From the NCBI RefSeq assembly GCF_003609775.1, contig NZ_AP018049.1, positions 682,001 to 746,000 on the forward strand: 64,000 bases of DNA, written 5' to 3'. The position numbers and the translations under genes were made by a program. Below, piece by piece: positions 54,718 to 63,354 of this stretch (position 1 is the stretch's first letter; each line of letters opens with the position of its first letter). The stretch comes from Prevotella melaninogenica (GTDB lineage Bacteria > Bacteroidota > Bacteroidia > Bacteroidales > Bacteroidaceae). Below the pieces are notes generated by a model, which saw only the letters and a list, made by a program, of their open reading frames with translations, made no database searches and was not told the DNA's origin.

Positions 54718-55305
54718 TTATTGGAGACCTAAGTCCTTCATTGCCTTCTGTGCAGCCTCGCCAGTCTTGCCCTGCATCTTTTCTGCAGCTTCCTTGGCAG
54801 CCTTCTTTGCAGCTTCTACCTGCTCAGGTGAAGCAGACTCAACAGCTTCCTTAGCCTTTGACATACCCTCAGTGATAGCCTTTGGATCAGCCTTTGAGGC
54901 AGCGTCGATAGCAGCACCTACTGCGTTTGCTGCAGCCTCATTGCCAGAAGACTTCAATGCAGCCTGAATATTCTCAGAGTTACTCTGCATCCACTGCTGA
55001 AGCTTTGCAACATAAGCCTGTGCCTCTTTTGGATCTTTCTGTGCCAATTCAGCCATCTTTGTCTGTGCTGCTGTAAGCAATGCAGCTACACCCTTATCGT
55101 CCTTAGCCTTTACTTTCTCGTTGAGCTGCTCGATAAGCTGGTCTGGTGAAGCAGGAGCCTCTGCTGTTACAGCTGAGTCACCAGCAACTGCTTCTGTTGT
55201 AGCTGAGTCAGCATTAGCCTTTGGAGCGTTGGTCTTACAGTTGTTACAGCAACTTGTGAAGGTCATTGCTGCTACAGCAATTGCCATGATAAATACTTTC
55301 TTCAT
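54718..55305 (-). CDS. Ala/Lys/Glu-rich helical lipoprotein, unknown
   Basis: The 195-residue protein has a lipoprotein signal (AVAAMTFTSC), then a low-complexity Ala/Thr/Ser stretch, and several amphipathic helices with a repeated pattern like EAAKKAAKEAAEKMQ. It resembles histone-like or Lpp-like helical envelope proteins, but I cannot name a family. Two cysteines follow the lipobox. A TATCTTTGGC box lies near 55350 on the minus strand. Confidence 0.65.
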   Translation of the reverse strand: MKKVFIMAIAVAAMTFTSCCNNCKTNAPKANADSATTEAVAGDSAVTAEAPASPDQLIEQLNEKVKAKDDKGVAALLTAAQTKMAELAQKDPKEAQAYVAKLQQWMQSNSENIQAALKSSGNEAAANAVGAAIDAASKADPKAITEGMSKAKEAVESASPEQVEAAKKAAKEAAEKMQGKTGEAAQKAMKDLGLQ

Positions 55306-55703
55306 AATTTTTTTAGCTTAAGTGATTAAAATCTTAACTATAATAATTGCCAAAGATAGGTATTATTTTGTTTATTCGTTCCCCTTTTTAGTATGTTTTA
55401 ACTATAAAGATGAAAAAAGTACTAATACTACCTTCTTCTAAAGGTGATCTGTTTACTTTCTTAAGGTATAGTATAAATAATAAGATTGATAGGTGTTGTA
55501 GGAATGATATTTGTTTTTACATAAAGTCCAATAACACACTCTTTTATGATATAATGTATGCCTATTTCTTTTAGAGTAGAACAGAGTAGTAACTCGAATA
55601 TAGTAGATAAAACGAATTGTTTTTCGTGAAAATAATTCTGAAATGATTGATATTTTGGATAGGGTAGAGAGAAGACTACTTCTCTATTTTATATTAATGG
55701 GGG
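55306..55703. other. Intergenic region
   Basis: The 398-bp gap holds the promoter of the Ala-rich lipoprotein (-) and one isolated TTTTCGTGAAAA palindrome at about 55621, but not an array. Nothing else is visible. Confidence 0.45.
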
Positions 55704-57149
55704 TTATTCCACCTGTGTTTTCGGCCAGTTTACGAGGTATAAATGCTCTGTAGCACGAGTGAAGGCCGTGTAAAGCCAATGGATGTAGTCGGGTGTGAGC
55801 ATTTCATCTGTCATATATCCTTGGTCAAGATAGATGTGTGCCCACTGTCCGCCTTGTGCTTTGTGACAAGTGATAGCATAGCCAAACTTTACTTGTAGGG
55901 CATTGTAATATTCATCTTCGCGCACCTTCTTCATACGATCAGCCTTTAATGGGATATCTTCGTAATCCTCTAATACACGTTGGAAGAGTTGTTCGTTCTG
56001 CTCTTGTGTCAAGGCTGGGGCTTCCGTCATCAGTGCATCAAGGATAACTGTCATCTCCTCTTCTGCATTATCATAATCAGGAAACTCCAAAGATACATCG
56101 GCAAAGCGGAATCCATAGAACTCTCGAAGATTACGAACACGGCGTACAACTGCGCGGTCACCGTTGGCAATAAAAGTAAGTGCTGGTTGCTTCTCCTTCC
56201 CATGCTCCGAGGGGAGGGGGGATAGAGCATTCTTGTACTTATTCTTCACCACCATCAGCATGTCGCCTGTTGTCAGTTCTTCCTCACGTCCAAGAACCAT
56301 GTTTCGAATGCCTTGATTGAAGACATTTGCACGTTTGTTAGAGCGGGTGATGACCATTGTTTCGTCTATTCCTACCTCTGAATAGCTGGAAGCAAGTCGT
56401 TCGATAAGTTCATCACCTGGTACGATGGAGATGTCAGCAAAACCTTTGAAGCGAATCTTTGGTAGTTGCGTTACCTCATCATGGGTTATCATTTGACGAA
56501 TAACAGTGGCATTATAGAGGATACCAGAGTCTTGACTCTGTCGGAGAACTTCGTTCAGATCACATTCATAGACTGTTAATCCATAGGCACGAAGGACATC
56601 TGAACGCAGGGCCGGACTCTCTTCTTCACCAATAGGGGGAAGCTGTGCCTTGTCGCCAACGAGCAACATACGGCAGTTACGGTCGTTGTAAACAAATTGG
56701 ATAAGGTCGTCGAGAAGGCAACCGCTGCCGAAAGTGCTATTATTTGATGACAAACTAATCATTGATGCTTCATCAACCATAAACAAACGGTCATGGAAGA
56801 GATTGATATTTAGATTAAATTTTCCATCAAGTCCTGTAAATGCTTTTTCCCGATAGATTGCGCGATGAATCGTTGCTGCAGGCTGATTGGCATTTAATGA
56901 GAATACCTTTGCGGCACGCCCCGTCGGAGCCAGTAGCGAAACCTTTTGTCGTAATTCCAGCATTGTGCGCACAATCGCACCTGCTAAGGAGGTTTTACCC
57001 GTACCAGCACTTCCACGGAGAATCATTACAGCACGCTCATCACGGTCGGTCATAAAGCGTGCAAAGAGGTCTACAGCATACATCTGGTCGACTGTTGGTT
57101 CAAAGCCGAAGTTCTGTAATATTCTGTATTTTAGTTCCTCATTTATCAT
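55704..57149 (-). CDS. RecD-like ATP-dependent DNA helicase
   Basis: The 481-residue protein is a short superfamily 1 helicase: Walker A GSAGTGKTS (about 46-54), motif II MVDEASMI, motif III-like LLVGDKAQLPPIG, and C-terminal motifs VKFGYAITCHKAQGGQW and YTAFTRATEHLYLV. It lacks a long N-terminal domain of RecD2. It follows a nuclease gene by 23 bp. It may act in DNA repair or in processing incoming DNA. An insert of about 18 residues (near 310) may be lineage specific. Confidence 0.85.
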   Translation of the reverse strand: MINEELKYRILQNFGFEPTVDQMYAVDLFARFMTDRDERAVMILRGSAGTGKTSLAGAIVRTMLELRQKVSLLAPTGRAAKVFSLNANQPAATIHRAIYREKAFTGLDGKFNLNINLFHDRLFMVDEASMISLSSNNSTFGSGCLLDDLIQFVYNDRNCRMLLVGDKAQLPPIGEEESPALRSDVLRAYGLTVYECDLNEVLRQSQDSGILYNATVIRQMITHDEVTQLPKIRFKGFADISIVPGDELIERLASSYSEVGIDETMVITRSNKRANVFNQGIRNMVLGREEELTTGDMLMVVKNKYKNALSPLPSEHGKEKQPALTFIANGDRAVVRRVRNLREFYGFRFADVSLEFPDYDNAEEEMTVILDALMTEAPALTQEQNEQLFQRVLEDYEDIPLKADRMKKVREDEYYNALQVKFGYAITCHKAQGGQWAHIYLDQGYMTDEMLTPDYIHWLYTAFTRATEHLYLVNWPKTQVE

Positions 57150-57172
57150 TGCTTAATGTCTTATATATCTTA

Positions 57173-58057
57173 TTAATTCCACTCTTTAATGTCTGCTTGA
57201 CCTTCTATCTGTTGTTCGATATCATCTGGAAGTTGTGAGAAGAAATCCATTCCCGTGATTCGTTCTACCTCGTCAACAGTATTGACGTAGTCGGTCTTCT
57301 TATGTCCTTTGGCAGATGCGTTCCTACATATAAAACCAATAGCCTTCGGTTCGTCTTTCAAACGGAGGACAACCTTGAAGAAAGCCTCAGGTACTTGTAC
57401 TTTGTTCTTTCCAATAGTCTTATGCTTTTGATTGAAATAGATAGGTCCACAGACGATATAGACATCGCTATACTCTTGTGCCCATGTACGGCATTGTTTC
57501 TCTATTGTGTTCCACAAGCCACTGTTTAGAGCTGGTATTTGCGGACAAATATTTGTCATTAGGAAACTCTGTTCCATTGCTTTTTGGCTCCAATGGTTAT
57601 CACCAGCAGGACACATGTGTCCACGATCATATCCAGAGCGCATATAATCGTAGGTGTCAACGCGTGGTTCTGGAACCTCTTCGTCTGCTTGAAAGTTAAT
57701 ACCATTACGCTTAACTGGTCCGTTGGTATGGTTTGCTGTAAGGTGCCATGCCACCCAGTTAGGCGTACGTGTGTCGACATTATACGAAGTGGTATAACCT
57801 TCACGATAGAGTAGTAAAGATGGAACATTAGCTTTACTTATAGGAATTTCTAAACCTTGTTTTACCTCAAAACTACTCTTTTGAGTTGTCTTCTTTTTCC
57901 CATTTGTCTTTTGGGGAGAATCAGACTTATCGCTGTTATAGGATTCTACAAAGGGTTTGTCTAATGTTGAGAAATCTCCCTTCTTCTTCACTCCTTGGCA
58001 AGCAATAGCCATAAAGGATAGAGAGAGTATGATAATCTTAAAGAATATACGATTCAT
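57173..58057 (-). CDS. DNA/RNA non-specific endonuclease, lipoprotein
   Basis: The 294-residue protein has a lipoprotein signal (SFMAIAC), a low-complexity Lys/Ser/Asp stretch and a NucA-type beta-beta-alpha-metal domain with YDRGHMCPAGDN (catalytic His) and MTNICPQIPALN (metal Asn). It should cleave extracellular or periplasmic DNA and RNA. The helicase gene follows 23 bp downstream, an unusual partner for a surface nuclease. Confidence 0.9.
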   Translation of the reverse strand: MNRIFFKIIILSLSFMAIACQGVKKKGDFSTLDKPFVESYNSDKSDSPQKTNGKKKTTQKSSFEVKQGLEIPISKANVPSLLLYREGYTTSYNVDTRTPNWVAWHLTANHTNGPVKRNGINFQADEEVPEPRVDTYDYMRSGYDRGHMCPAGDNHWSQKAMEQSFLMTNICPQIPALNSGLWNTIEKQCRTWAQEYSDVYIVCGPIYFNQKHKTIGKNKVQVPEAFFKVVLRLKDEPKAIGFICRNASAKGHKKTDYVNTVDEVERITGMDFFSQLPDDIEQQIEGQADIKEWN

Positions 58058-58370
58058 CTATTGATTTTCTTACTATAATCCCTCTTGAAACAGGTGCTTT
58101 GCTCTCTTATTTTATATTACTCTTAATGAAAGATGATAATAGTTTCCATATCAAATAACTGAATAGGAATAAATTAAAAGAAGCATATTTTGCTGTTAAG
58201 GGTTCAAACTTAAAGTAAATTGATTATGTTTACAAAGTTACTATTTTCTTGTTATTTAATTGGTGCTTTTCATTAAAGACTTTACTTAAAATCTGTCTTT
58301 TATTTGCTTTTTGGGGGTTTAGCGTATGGTTAAGAGTTTGTTCTTTGATTGAATATTTTATCCTTTAAGG

Positions 58371-58618
58371 TATGAAATATATTTACATAATTTCTTATTT
58401 TTAAGCCTTTTGAAATGTATAAAAGTGGGTTTTATGTTGTCTTTGTAACTTCTTTATATTCTGATAGTTATAAGGTTGTATTTTAAAAGGTGCTTACTTG
58501 GCTCCTTAAAGGGCGTTAGTTAGACCTCAAAAGGGCATCTTTTGAAAGCCAATTAAGGCTTAATTCAAACGCTGCTGAGCATGAATTGAAAATGAAGCAA
58601 TGAAAAAATATTACAAAA
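58371..58618 (-). repeat. ~245-bp dispersed element, family C, copy 2
   Basis: The reverse complement matches 9815-10062 over nearly equal length, including AATTAAGCCTTAATT, AAGATGCCCTTTT, CTAACTAACGCCCTTT and TAAGCACCTTTT. GCC-type motifs are again about 22 and 21 bp apart. Confidence 0.8.
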
Positions 58619-58760
58619 TATGTTTTATAGTTGTTACTCTATTCTATTTATACCTTATTTATATATGGTTATCTTTTTTCGTAGAAAACCTATAGAATAT
58701 GATTGTTAAGTTGAGGTTAGTCATAAGAAAATGATTATCTTTTCATCACTTTTTTACTAA

Positions 58761-58776
58761 AATACTTGCAAGTATT
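58761..58776. promoter_or_regulatory. Perfect 16-bp palindrome over the -33 region
   Basis: AATACTTGCAAGTATT is a perfect palindrome and includes the CTTG of the -33 element. Confidence 0.55.
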
Positions 58777-58796
58777 GATTTTTAATCTTACTTTTG
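58765..58796 (+). promoter_or_regulatory. Promoter of ABC/DUF2807/GntR operon
   Basis: CTTG at 58765-58768 and TACTTTTG at 58789-58796 have 20-bp spacing. Confidence 0.65.
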
Positions 58797-58798
58797 CA

Positions 58799-58822
58799 GT
58801 GTACTATTATAGTAGTACACTT
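58799..58822. promoter_or_regulatory. Probable GntR (YtrA-type) operator
   Basis: AGTGTA and TACACT are 12 bp apart, and the inverted arms GTGTACTA/TAGTACAC are perfect. YtrA of Bacillus binds AGTGTA-N13-TACACT. The site overlaps the expected transcript start, so the GntR at the end of the operon likely represses it. Confidence 0.65.
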
Positions 58823-58887
58823 AGGTTAAAAAAAATGAGAATAAAAAATGCAATCAAAGAAAACAATCTATTAAAAAGAAAAGCCTT

Positions 58888-59709
58888 ATGATTCAAGTAA
58901 ATGAACTGACTTTCAGCTATCCTAAAAGCAAGCACAACGTGTTTGAGGGGCTGAATCTACAACTCAATGAGAACCGAATTTACGGTCTCTTAGGAAAGAA
59001 TGGTATGGGAAAGAGTACGCTGCTATACCTTATAGCTGGACTTCTGAAACCTAAGAAGGGTAGTGTTATCGTTGATGGTTACACCGCTTCATGCCGTTAT
59101 CCAGAAATGTTAGAGGAACTGTATATTGTACCTGAGGAGTATGACTTGCCTAACATGTCACTCAGTAAGTATGCAAAGATTCATGAAGACTTCTATCCTC
59201 GATTCAGTGAGGAGGTTCTTGAGAAGTGCTTGACAGACTTTGAGATGTCCGTTGATATTGACTTTAAGCAACTCTCTATGGGACAGAAAAAGAAGGTGTA
59301 TATGAGTTTTGCACTTGCTACTGGTTGTCGCCTTCTTCTGATGGATGAGCCAACTAATGGTCTTGATATTCCATCAAAGGCTCTCTTCCGTAAGGTTGTG
59401 GCAGGCAATATGGCAGAAGATTCATCGCTGATTATCTCTACCCATCAGGTACACGACGTTGAGCAGCTGCTTGATCATATCATCATCCTTGACAATTCAC
59501 AAGTGATTGTGAACGCATCAACTGAGGATATAACAAATGATTACACCTTCGGTATTCGTCAACCTAACGAGATGGATGACAGCGTACTCTATGCAGAGCC
59601 ATCCATTCAAGGCAACAACGTGATTGCACGACGTCAGACGGGTGACAATGAGACTACTATCAATCTTGAATTGTTGTTCAATGCAGCAACAACAGGTAAA
59701 CTTAAATAA
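58888..59709 (+). CDS. ABC transporter ATP-binding protein
   Basis: The 273-residue protein has Walker A GKNGMGKST, signature LSMGQKKKV, Walker B LLLMDEPTNGLD and the His switch. The last 70 residues are a C-terminal extension. It is the first gene of an operon with a DUF2807 lipoprotein, a permease and a GntR regulator, the pattern of YtrA-type stress-responsive ABC systems. Confidence 0.92.
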   Translation: MIQVNELTFSYPKSKHNVFEGLNLQLNENRIYGLLGKNGMGKSTLLYLIAGLLKPKKGSVIVDGYTASCRYPEMLEELYIVPEEYDLPNMSLSKYAKIHEDFYPRFSEEVLEKCLTDFEMSVDIDFKQLSMGQKKKVYMSFALATGCRLLLMDEPTNGLDIPSKALFRKVVAGNMAEDSSLIISTHQVHDVEQLLDHIIILDNSQVIVNASTEDITNDYTFGIRQPNEMDDSVLYAEPSIQGNNVIARRQTGDNETTINLELLFNAATTGKLK

Positions 59710-59728
59710 AACGAGGAGGAAGAGAATT

Positions 59729-60457
59729 ATGAAGACAACATTTGCAAAAATCATTAATATCAGCCTAATCTCTGTAGCTTGCTTACTTGCTTTAAGTTCT
59801 TGCTACATCCGAAAAATTGACTACGGAAAGATGGTGACAGAGGAGGCCTCTGTTGATTCGTTTGACACGATAGACATCCGTGGAGCTGCTACTGTTTATA
59901 TATCACAAGGTAAGAAGTACAGCTTAAAGTTTAAAGGGGAGGAGAAGCGACTTGATGTATTAAGTTTTGTCAATCCACAGAATAGACTGGTAATTGACAT
60001 GAAAAACCTGATTCGCCACATAGGTTTTTTTAATGTGAGACCTTCAGATATGGTAACGCAAAGTATTGATATTTATATCACTACGCCAACACTCTCAAAG
60101 CTAAGTTGGAACAATTCTGCTACTGTTATTCTTTCAGATTCTTTTAAACTTGATAAGCTCAGCATTGATGCTCCTTTAGGTGGTAATCTGAAGATAAATA
60201 AGATGAATATCAATCAGTTGGAAGTCTCTATGGTGGGTTTTGGGGCTGTTGATGTTAAAAGCCTAACTGCTAAAAAGGTAATCTTTGATACCTATGGCGA
60301 TATAGGCTTAGGTGTAAATTTCTATCGAACTGATACGGCAATTATCTCTGCGAAGGGTGAACCAAAGATCAATACTACGGGAACAACGCGCTTACCTTTG
60401 ACCATGGTTACAAAGAAGGGAGCCGTTATTAAAGATAAAACAACAAGAATAAAATAG
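59729..60457 (+). CDS. DUF2807 (GIN-domain) lipoprotein
   Basis: From the ATG at 59729 the protein is 242 residues with a lipoprotein signal (LLALSSC). The rest is a beta-solenoid like DUF2807 putative auto-transporter adhesin head domains (FDTIDIRGAATVYISQGKKYSLKFKG, VDVKSLTAKKVIF). A strong AGGAGG lies about 12 bp upstream, which fixes this start; a longer frame from 59624 overlaps the ATPase gene and would lack a signal peptide. Role in the ABC operon is unknown. Confidence 0.85.
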   Translation: MKTTFAKIINISLISVACLLALSSCYIRKIDYGKMVTEEASVDSFDTIDIRGAATVYISQGKKYSLKFKGEEKRLDVLSFVNPQNRLVIDMKNLIRHIGFFNVRPSDMVTQSIDIYITTPTLSKLSWNNSATVILSDSFKLDKLSIDAPLGGNLKINKMNINQLEVSMVGFGAVDVKSLTAKKVIFDTYGDIGLGVNFYRTDTAIISAKGEPKINTTGTTRLPLTMVTKKGAVIKDKTTRIK

Positions 60458-60477
60458 AATCAAGGAGGACATAAATT

Positions 60478-61266
60478 ATGACAAAGTTTGATTTAGACCG
60501 TTTCGGTAATGTAATGAGCAGACTCTTGGTTATGTGCCAGCGCAAGATAAATGTAATCTTTATTACTTTTCTTATTATATTCTTAGCTCTTGCAATGTTC
60601 ACTATACCTATGTTTTCTGGAAAGACGATGGATGATATTAGTTACAGGCAACTCGTCATTGACCTCGTACCTCTTAGGGGTTTTTCTCCAGTTGTCTTCT
60701 TCATGTTAGGTACATTTTTTATTCAAGACCTTGAAGGACGTCAGCAACGTATCAATGAATTGATGCTACCAGCTACTAATCTTGAGAAATTTGTTGCCCG
60801 TGTACTATTGGTTGCAGTGATTTATCCATTAGCTATTTGTGCATCTTTTATTGTTGCAGACGGATTACAGCAGTTGATTTCAATGATTATTGCACACGGA
60901 GAAAGGATGTCTATGGTGGTAGCCTACTTTGATGCTGATACGTATGTAAGTGCAGACTCACCCCTATGGACCAAGGCTTTGTCGACACTTTCGAACTATT
61001 CAATTGCTATCTTTGGAGGTTTACTCTTCCGCAAGTTAGCTTGGCTGAAGTCGATAGTTATTTATTTTGTAGTGATTATTCTTTCTTTTATAGGTTTTAT
61101 CTACTTAAAGTTGTACCTTTACGAAAATACAGACTATGAGATTGTTTTTATAGAGAATCCTTATGCTTCTCTTATCTCGATTGGAGTAAGCCTATTGATG
61201 TTCTGGTCTTCCTACAAGATTTTCACGCATCTGCAGGTTATTAATAACCGATGGAGAAACTTTTAG
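60478..61266 (+). CDS. ABC transporter permease (ABC-2-like)
   Basis: The 262-residue protein has six membrane helices (about 27-48, 68-88, 105-130, 165-190, 195-215 and 230-250). It pairs with the ATPase gene upstream. An AGGAGG lies about 12 bp before the ATG. Substrate unknown. Confidence 0.8.
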   Translation: MTKFDLDRFGNVMSRLLVMCQRKINVIFITFLIIFLALAMFTIPMFSGKTMDDISYRQLVIDLVPLRGFSPVVFFMLGTFFIQDLEGRQQRINELMLPATNLEKFVARVLLVAVIYPLAICASFIVADGLQQLISMIIAHGERMSMVVAYFDADTYVSADSPLWTKALSTLSNYSIAIFGGLLFRKLAWLKSIVIYFVVIILSFIGFIYLKLYLYENTDYEIVFIENPYASLISIGVSLLMFWSSYKIFTHLQVINNRWRNF

Positions 61267-61293
61267 TAAAGAGCTGATTAAATATTAAGGCTT

Positions 61294-61653
61294 ATGAATT
61301 TTGAAAATAATAAGGCTATCTATGAGCAAATGGCTGACCGCCTTTGCGATGAGATCATAGCTGGAACCTATAAAGCTGACGACCGAATACCGTCTGTCCG
61401 GGAGTATGCGGTTATGCTGCAGGTGAATACGAACACTGCAGTGAAGGCCTATGAGCTACTTTCTCGTGAGGAGATTATATACAATCGGCGTGGACTTGGC
61501 TACTTCGTTTCAGCTGGTGCACGTGAGCAAATTATAATAGCTCGGCGTAAAACATTCCTTACACAGTCTCTTCCCTCTGTCTTTCGTGAGATGAAACTAT
61601 TAGGAATAACAATAGAAGATATAGAGAAAGAGTGGGAAAAAGCGCAACAATGA
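61294..61653 (+). CDS. GntR family transcriptional regulator, YtrA type
   Basis: The 119-residue protein has a GntR winged helix (IYEQMADRLCDEIIAGTYKADDRIPSVREYAVMLQVN) and a short helical C-terminus, as in YtrA-subfamily regulators. It lies last in the operon, 27 bp after the permease gene, and the promoter region has a YtrA-like operator, so it probably autoregulates the whole operon. Confidence 0.92.
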   Translation: MNFENNKAIYEQMADRLCDEIIAGTYKADDRIPSVREYAVMLQVNTNTAVKAYELLSREEIIYNRRGLGYFVSAGAREQIIIARRKTFLTQSLPSVFREMKLLGITIEDIEKEWEKAQQ

Positions 61654-61719
61654 CAGCCTCTTTCTAAATGGATAATAAGTAAGAGGGTTCTCTCTCTATC
61701 ATGATCTGATAATAAAACT

Positions 61720-61749
61720 GAGGGATGCACAGGCTGAAGTGCATCCCTC
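61720..61749 (+). terminator. Terminator of ABC/GntR operon
   Basis: GAGGGATGCAC pairs perfectly with GTGCATCCCTC around an 8-base loop. Confidence 0.8.
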
Positions 61750-61790
61750 ACTTTATCAACACTTACGGATATATAGGTTTAAGATTTTGT

Positions 61791-61877
61791 GTTTGCTGTC
61801 ATTCCTGTCATGCAGAATTAAACGTTAAGAAATTGATTATAAGTCTGTTATAAGCAAATGTTAAAATGACAGTAAAC
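61791..61877 (+). repeat. TIR element (family D), copy 4
   Basis: The element begins GTTTGCTGTCATTCCTGTCA and ends TTAAAATGACAGTAAAC. Terminal inverted repeats are GTTTGCTGTCAT and ATGACAGTAAAC with one mismatch. Confidence 0.8.
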
Positions 61878-61903
61878 TATTCTTAAACATATAATAGAGA
61901 TAA

Positions 61904-61964
61904 AAACCTATGGTATCAGAAATGTACTTGTATGAAAGAGTTACATTCAAGTTACCATAGGTTT
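61904..61964 (-). terminator. Terminator of recA operon
   Basis: AAACCTATGGTA pairs with TACCATAGGTTT around a loop of about 37 bases; on the minus strand TTTTTATC follows. Confidence 0.7.
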
Positions 61965-61971
61965 GTGCTTA

Positions 61972-62997
61972 TTACTTCGTCTGCTCAATGATAGCATTTT
62001 TAATCAAGCCCTCCAACTCTTCTGCAAGTTCTGGATTATCCTTGATCATAGTCTTAGTTGCATCACGTCCCTGTGCGAGTTTGGTTCCATTGTAGCTAAA
62101 CCAGCTACCACTCTTCTGGATAATACCATACTGAACACCCAAGTCAACAATCTCGCCAATCTTTGAAATACCCTCACCAAAGGTAATCTCAAACTCTGCC
62201 TTGCGGAAAGGAGGAGCAACCTTGTTCTTTACAATCTTCACACGAACCTGATTACCGATAACCTGATCGCCATCCTTGATAGATGTAACACGGCGGATGT
62301 CAAGGCGTACAGAGCTATAGAACTTCAGCGCGTTACCACCAGTCGTTGTCTCAGGGTTACCAAACATCACACCAATCTTCTCACGTAGCTGGTTGATGAA
62401 GATACAGCATGTATTGGTCTTTGAGATGGTTGAGGTGAGTTTACGCAATGCCTGACTCATCAGTCGTGCTTGCAGACCTACGGCAGAGTCGCCCATATCG
62501 CCCTCAATCTCTTTCTTTGGAGTCAATGCTGCAACTGAGTCGACAACGAGGATGTCAATAGCAGAAGAGCGAATCAGCTGGTCGGCAATCTCTAAAGCCT
62601 GCTCACCATTGTCTGGCTGTGAAACCCAAAGATTATCAACATCCACACCTAATTTCTCTGCATAGAAACGATCGAAGGCGTGCTCAGCATCAATGAAGGC
62701 TGCAATACCGCCCTGCTTCTGTGCCTCTGCAATAGCGTGAATGGCCAATGTAGTCTTACCAGAACTTTCTGGACCATAAATCTCAATGATTCTACCACGT
62801 GGATAACCACCCACTCCGAGTGCAGTGTCAAGTGCAACACTACCTGTCGGGATAACCTCCACCTGTTCTATTTGTTCGTCGCCCATACGCATGATGGACC
62901 CTTTACCAAAGTCTTTTTCTATCTTAGACATTGCTGCCTGCAAGGCTTTCAGTTTTCCTTCAGCTGACGATGTCGTACCTGTATCTTCTTTTGCCAT
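61972..62997 (-). CDS. recA: Recombinase RecA
   Basis: The 341-residue protein has Walker [10 protein letters not shown], the DNA-binding loops and the [18 protein letters not shown] segment of RecA. It drives homologous recombination and the SOS response. It follows a TfoX-domain gene by 32 bp, and that gene follows the dehydrogenase gene by 4 bp, so the three are probably co-transcribed. No LexA box is obvious in this short spacer. Confidence 0.97.
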   Translation of the reverse strand: MAKEDTGTTSSAEGKLKALQAAMSKIEKDFGKGSIMRMGDEQIEQVEVIPTGSVALDTALGVGGYPRGRIIEIYGPESSGKTTLAIHAIAEAQKQGGIAAFIDAEHAFDRFYAEKLGVDVDNLWVSQPDNGEQALEIADQLIRSSAIDILVVDSVAALTPKKEIEGDMGDSAVGLQARLMSQALRKLTSTISKTNTCCIFINQLREKIGVMFGNPETTTGGNALKFYSSVRLDIRRVTSIKDGDQVIGNQVRVKIVKNKVAPPFRKAEFEITFGEGISKIGEIVDLGVQYGIIQKSGSWFSYNGTKLAQGRDATKTMIKDNPELAEELEGLIKNAIIEQTK

Positions 62998-63029
62998 ATA
63001 CTATTATCTTGTTTTTGATTGATAAAACA

Positions 63030-63350
63030 TTATTTATTCTTCTTTCTACTCTTTGGATAAGGCAATACCTCTGCCAAGATCTTAACGACCTTGACAGCAA
63101 AATCAGATCTTGAAACATCTAACACATAGTGTTCCTTAGCTCCTTCATAAGGGAATCCACGTTCGGCAGATAACATCATTGATTTAATTGCCTCGTGTTC
63201 TTTGACATAAGGAATATTGTCACAGACTATGATAACAGGCTTTTCGTCAACATAAACCATGTATTCACCAAACATCTTCCTACATCTCACAGTCCCTGCA
63301 GCAGCTATCTGACTACTGACAAATTCAATAAAGTCTAAAGAGCAAGCCAT
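63030..63350 (-). CDS. TfoX N-terminal domain protein
   Basis: The 106-residue protein matches the TfoX/Sxy N-terminal domain (VRCRKMFGEYMVYVDEKPVIIVCDN). In gamma-proteobacteria full TfoX induces competence; here only this domain is present, as in many bacteria where it has no known role. It lies directly upstream of recA (transcription order) and 4 bp after the dehydrogenase gene. Confidence 0.85.
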   Translation of the reverse strand: MACSLDFIEFVSSQIAAAGTVRCRKMFGEYMVYVDEKPVIIVCDNIPYVKEHEAIKSMMLSAERGFPYEGAKEHYVLDVSRSDFAVKVVKILAEVLPYPKSRKKNK

Positions 63351-63354
63351 CTTC

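Larger units (their letters stand above)
58058..58887. other. Large divergent region with dispersed element and operators
   Basis: The 830-bp gap between the nuclease (-) and the ABC operon (+) holds the second copy of the dispersed element (58371-58618), a 16-bp palindrome (58761-58776), a promoter (58765-58796) and a near-palindromic operator (58799-58822). No gene is visible. Confidence 0.65.
61654..61971. other. Convergent intergenic region with terminators and TIR element
   Basis: The 318-bp gap holds two hairpin terminators (61720-61749 and 61904-61964) and a TIR element (61791-61877). Confidence 0.65.
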
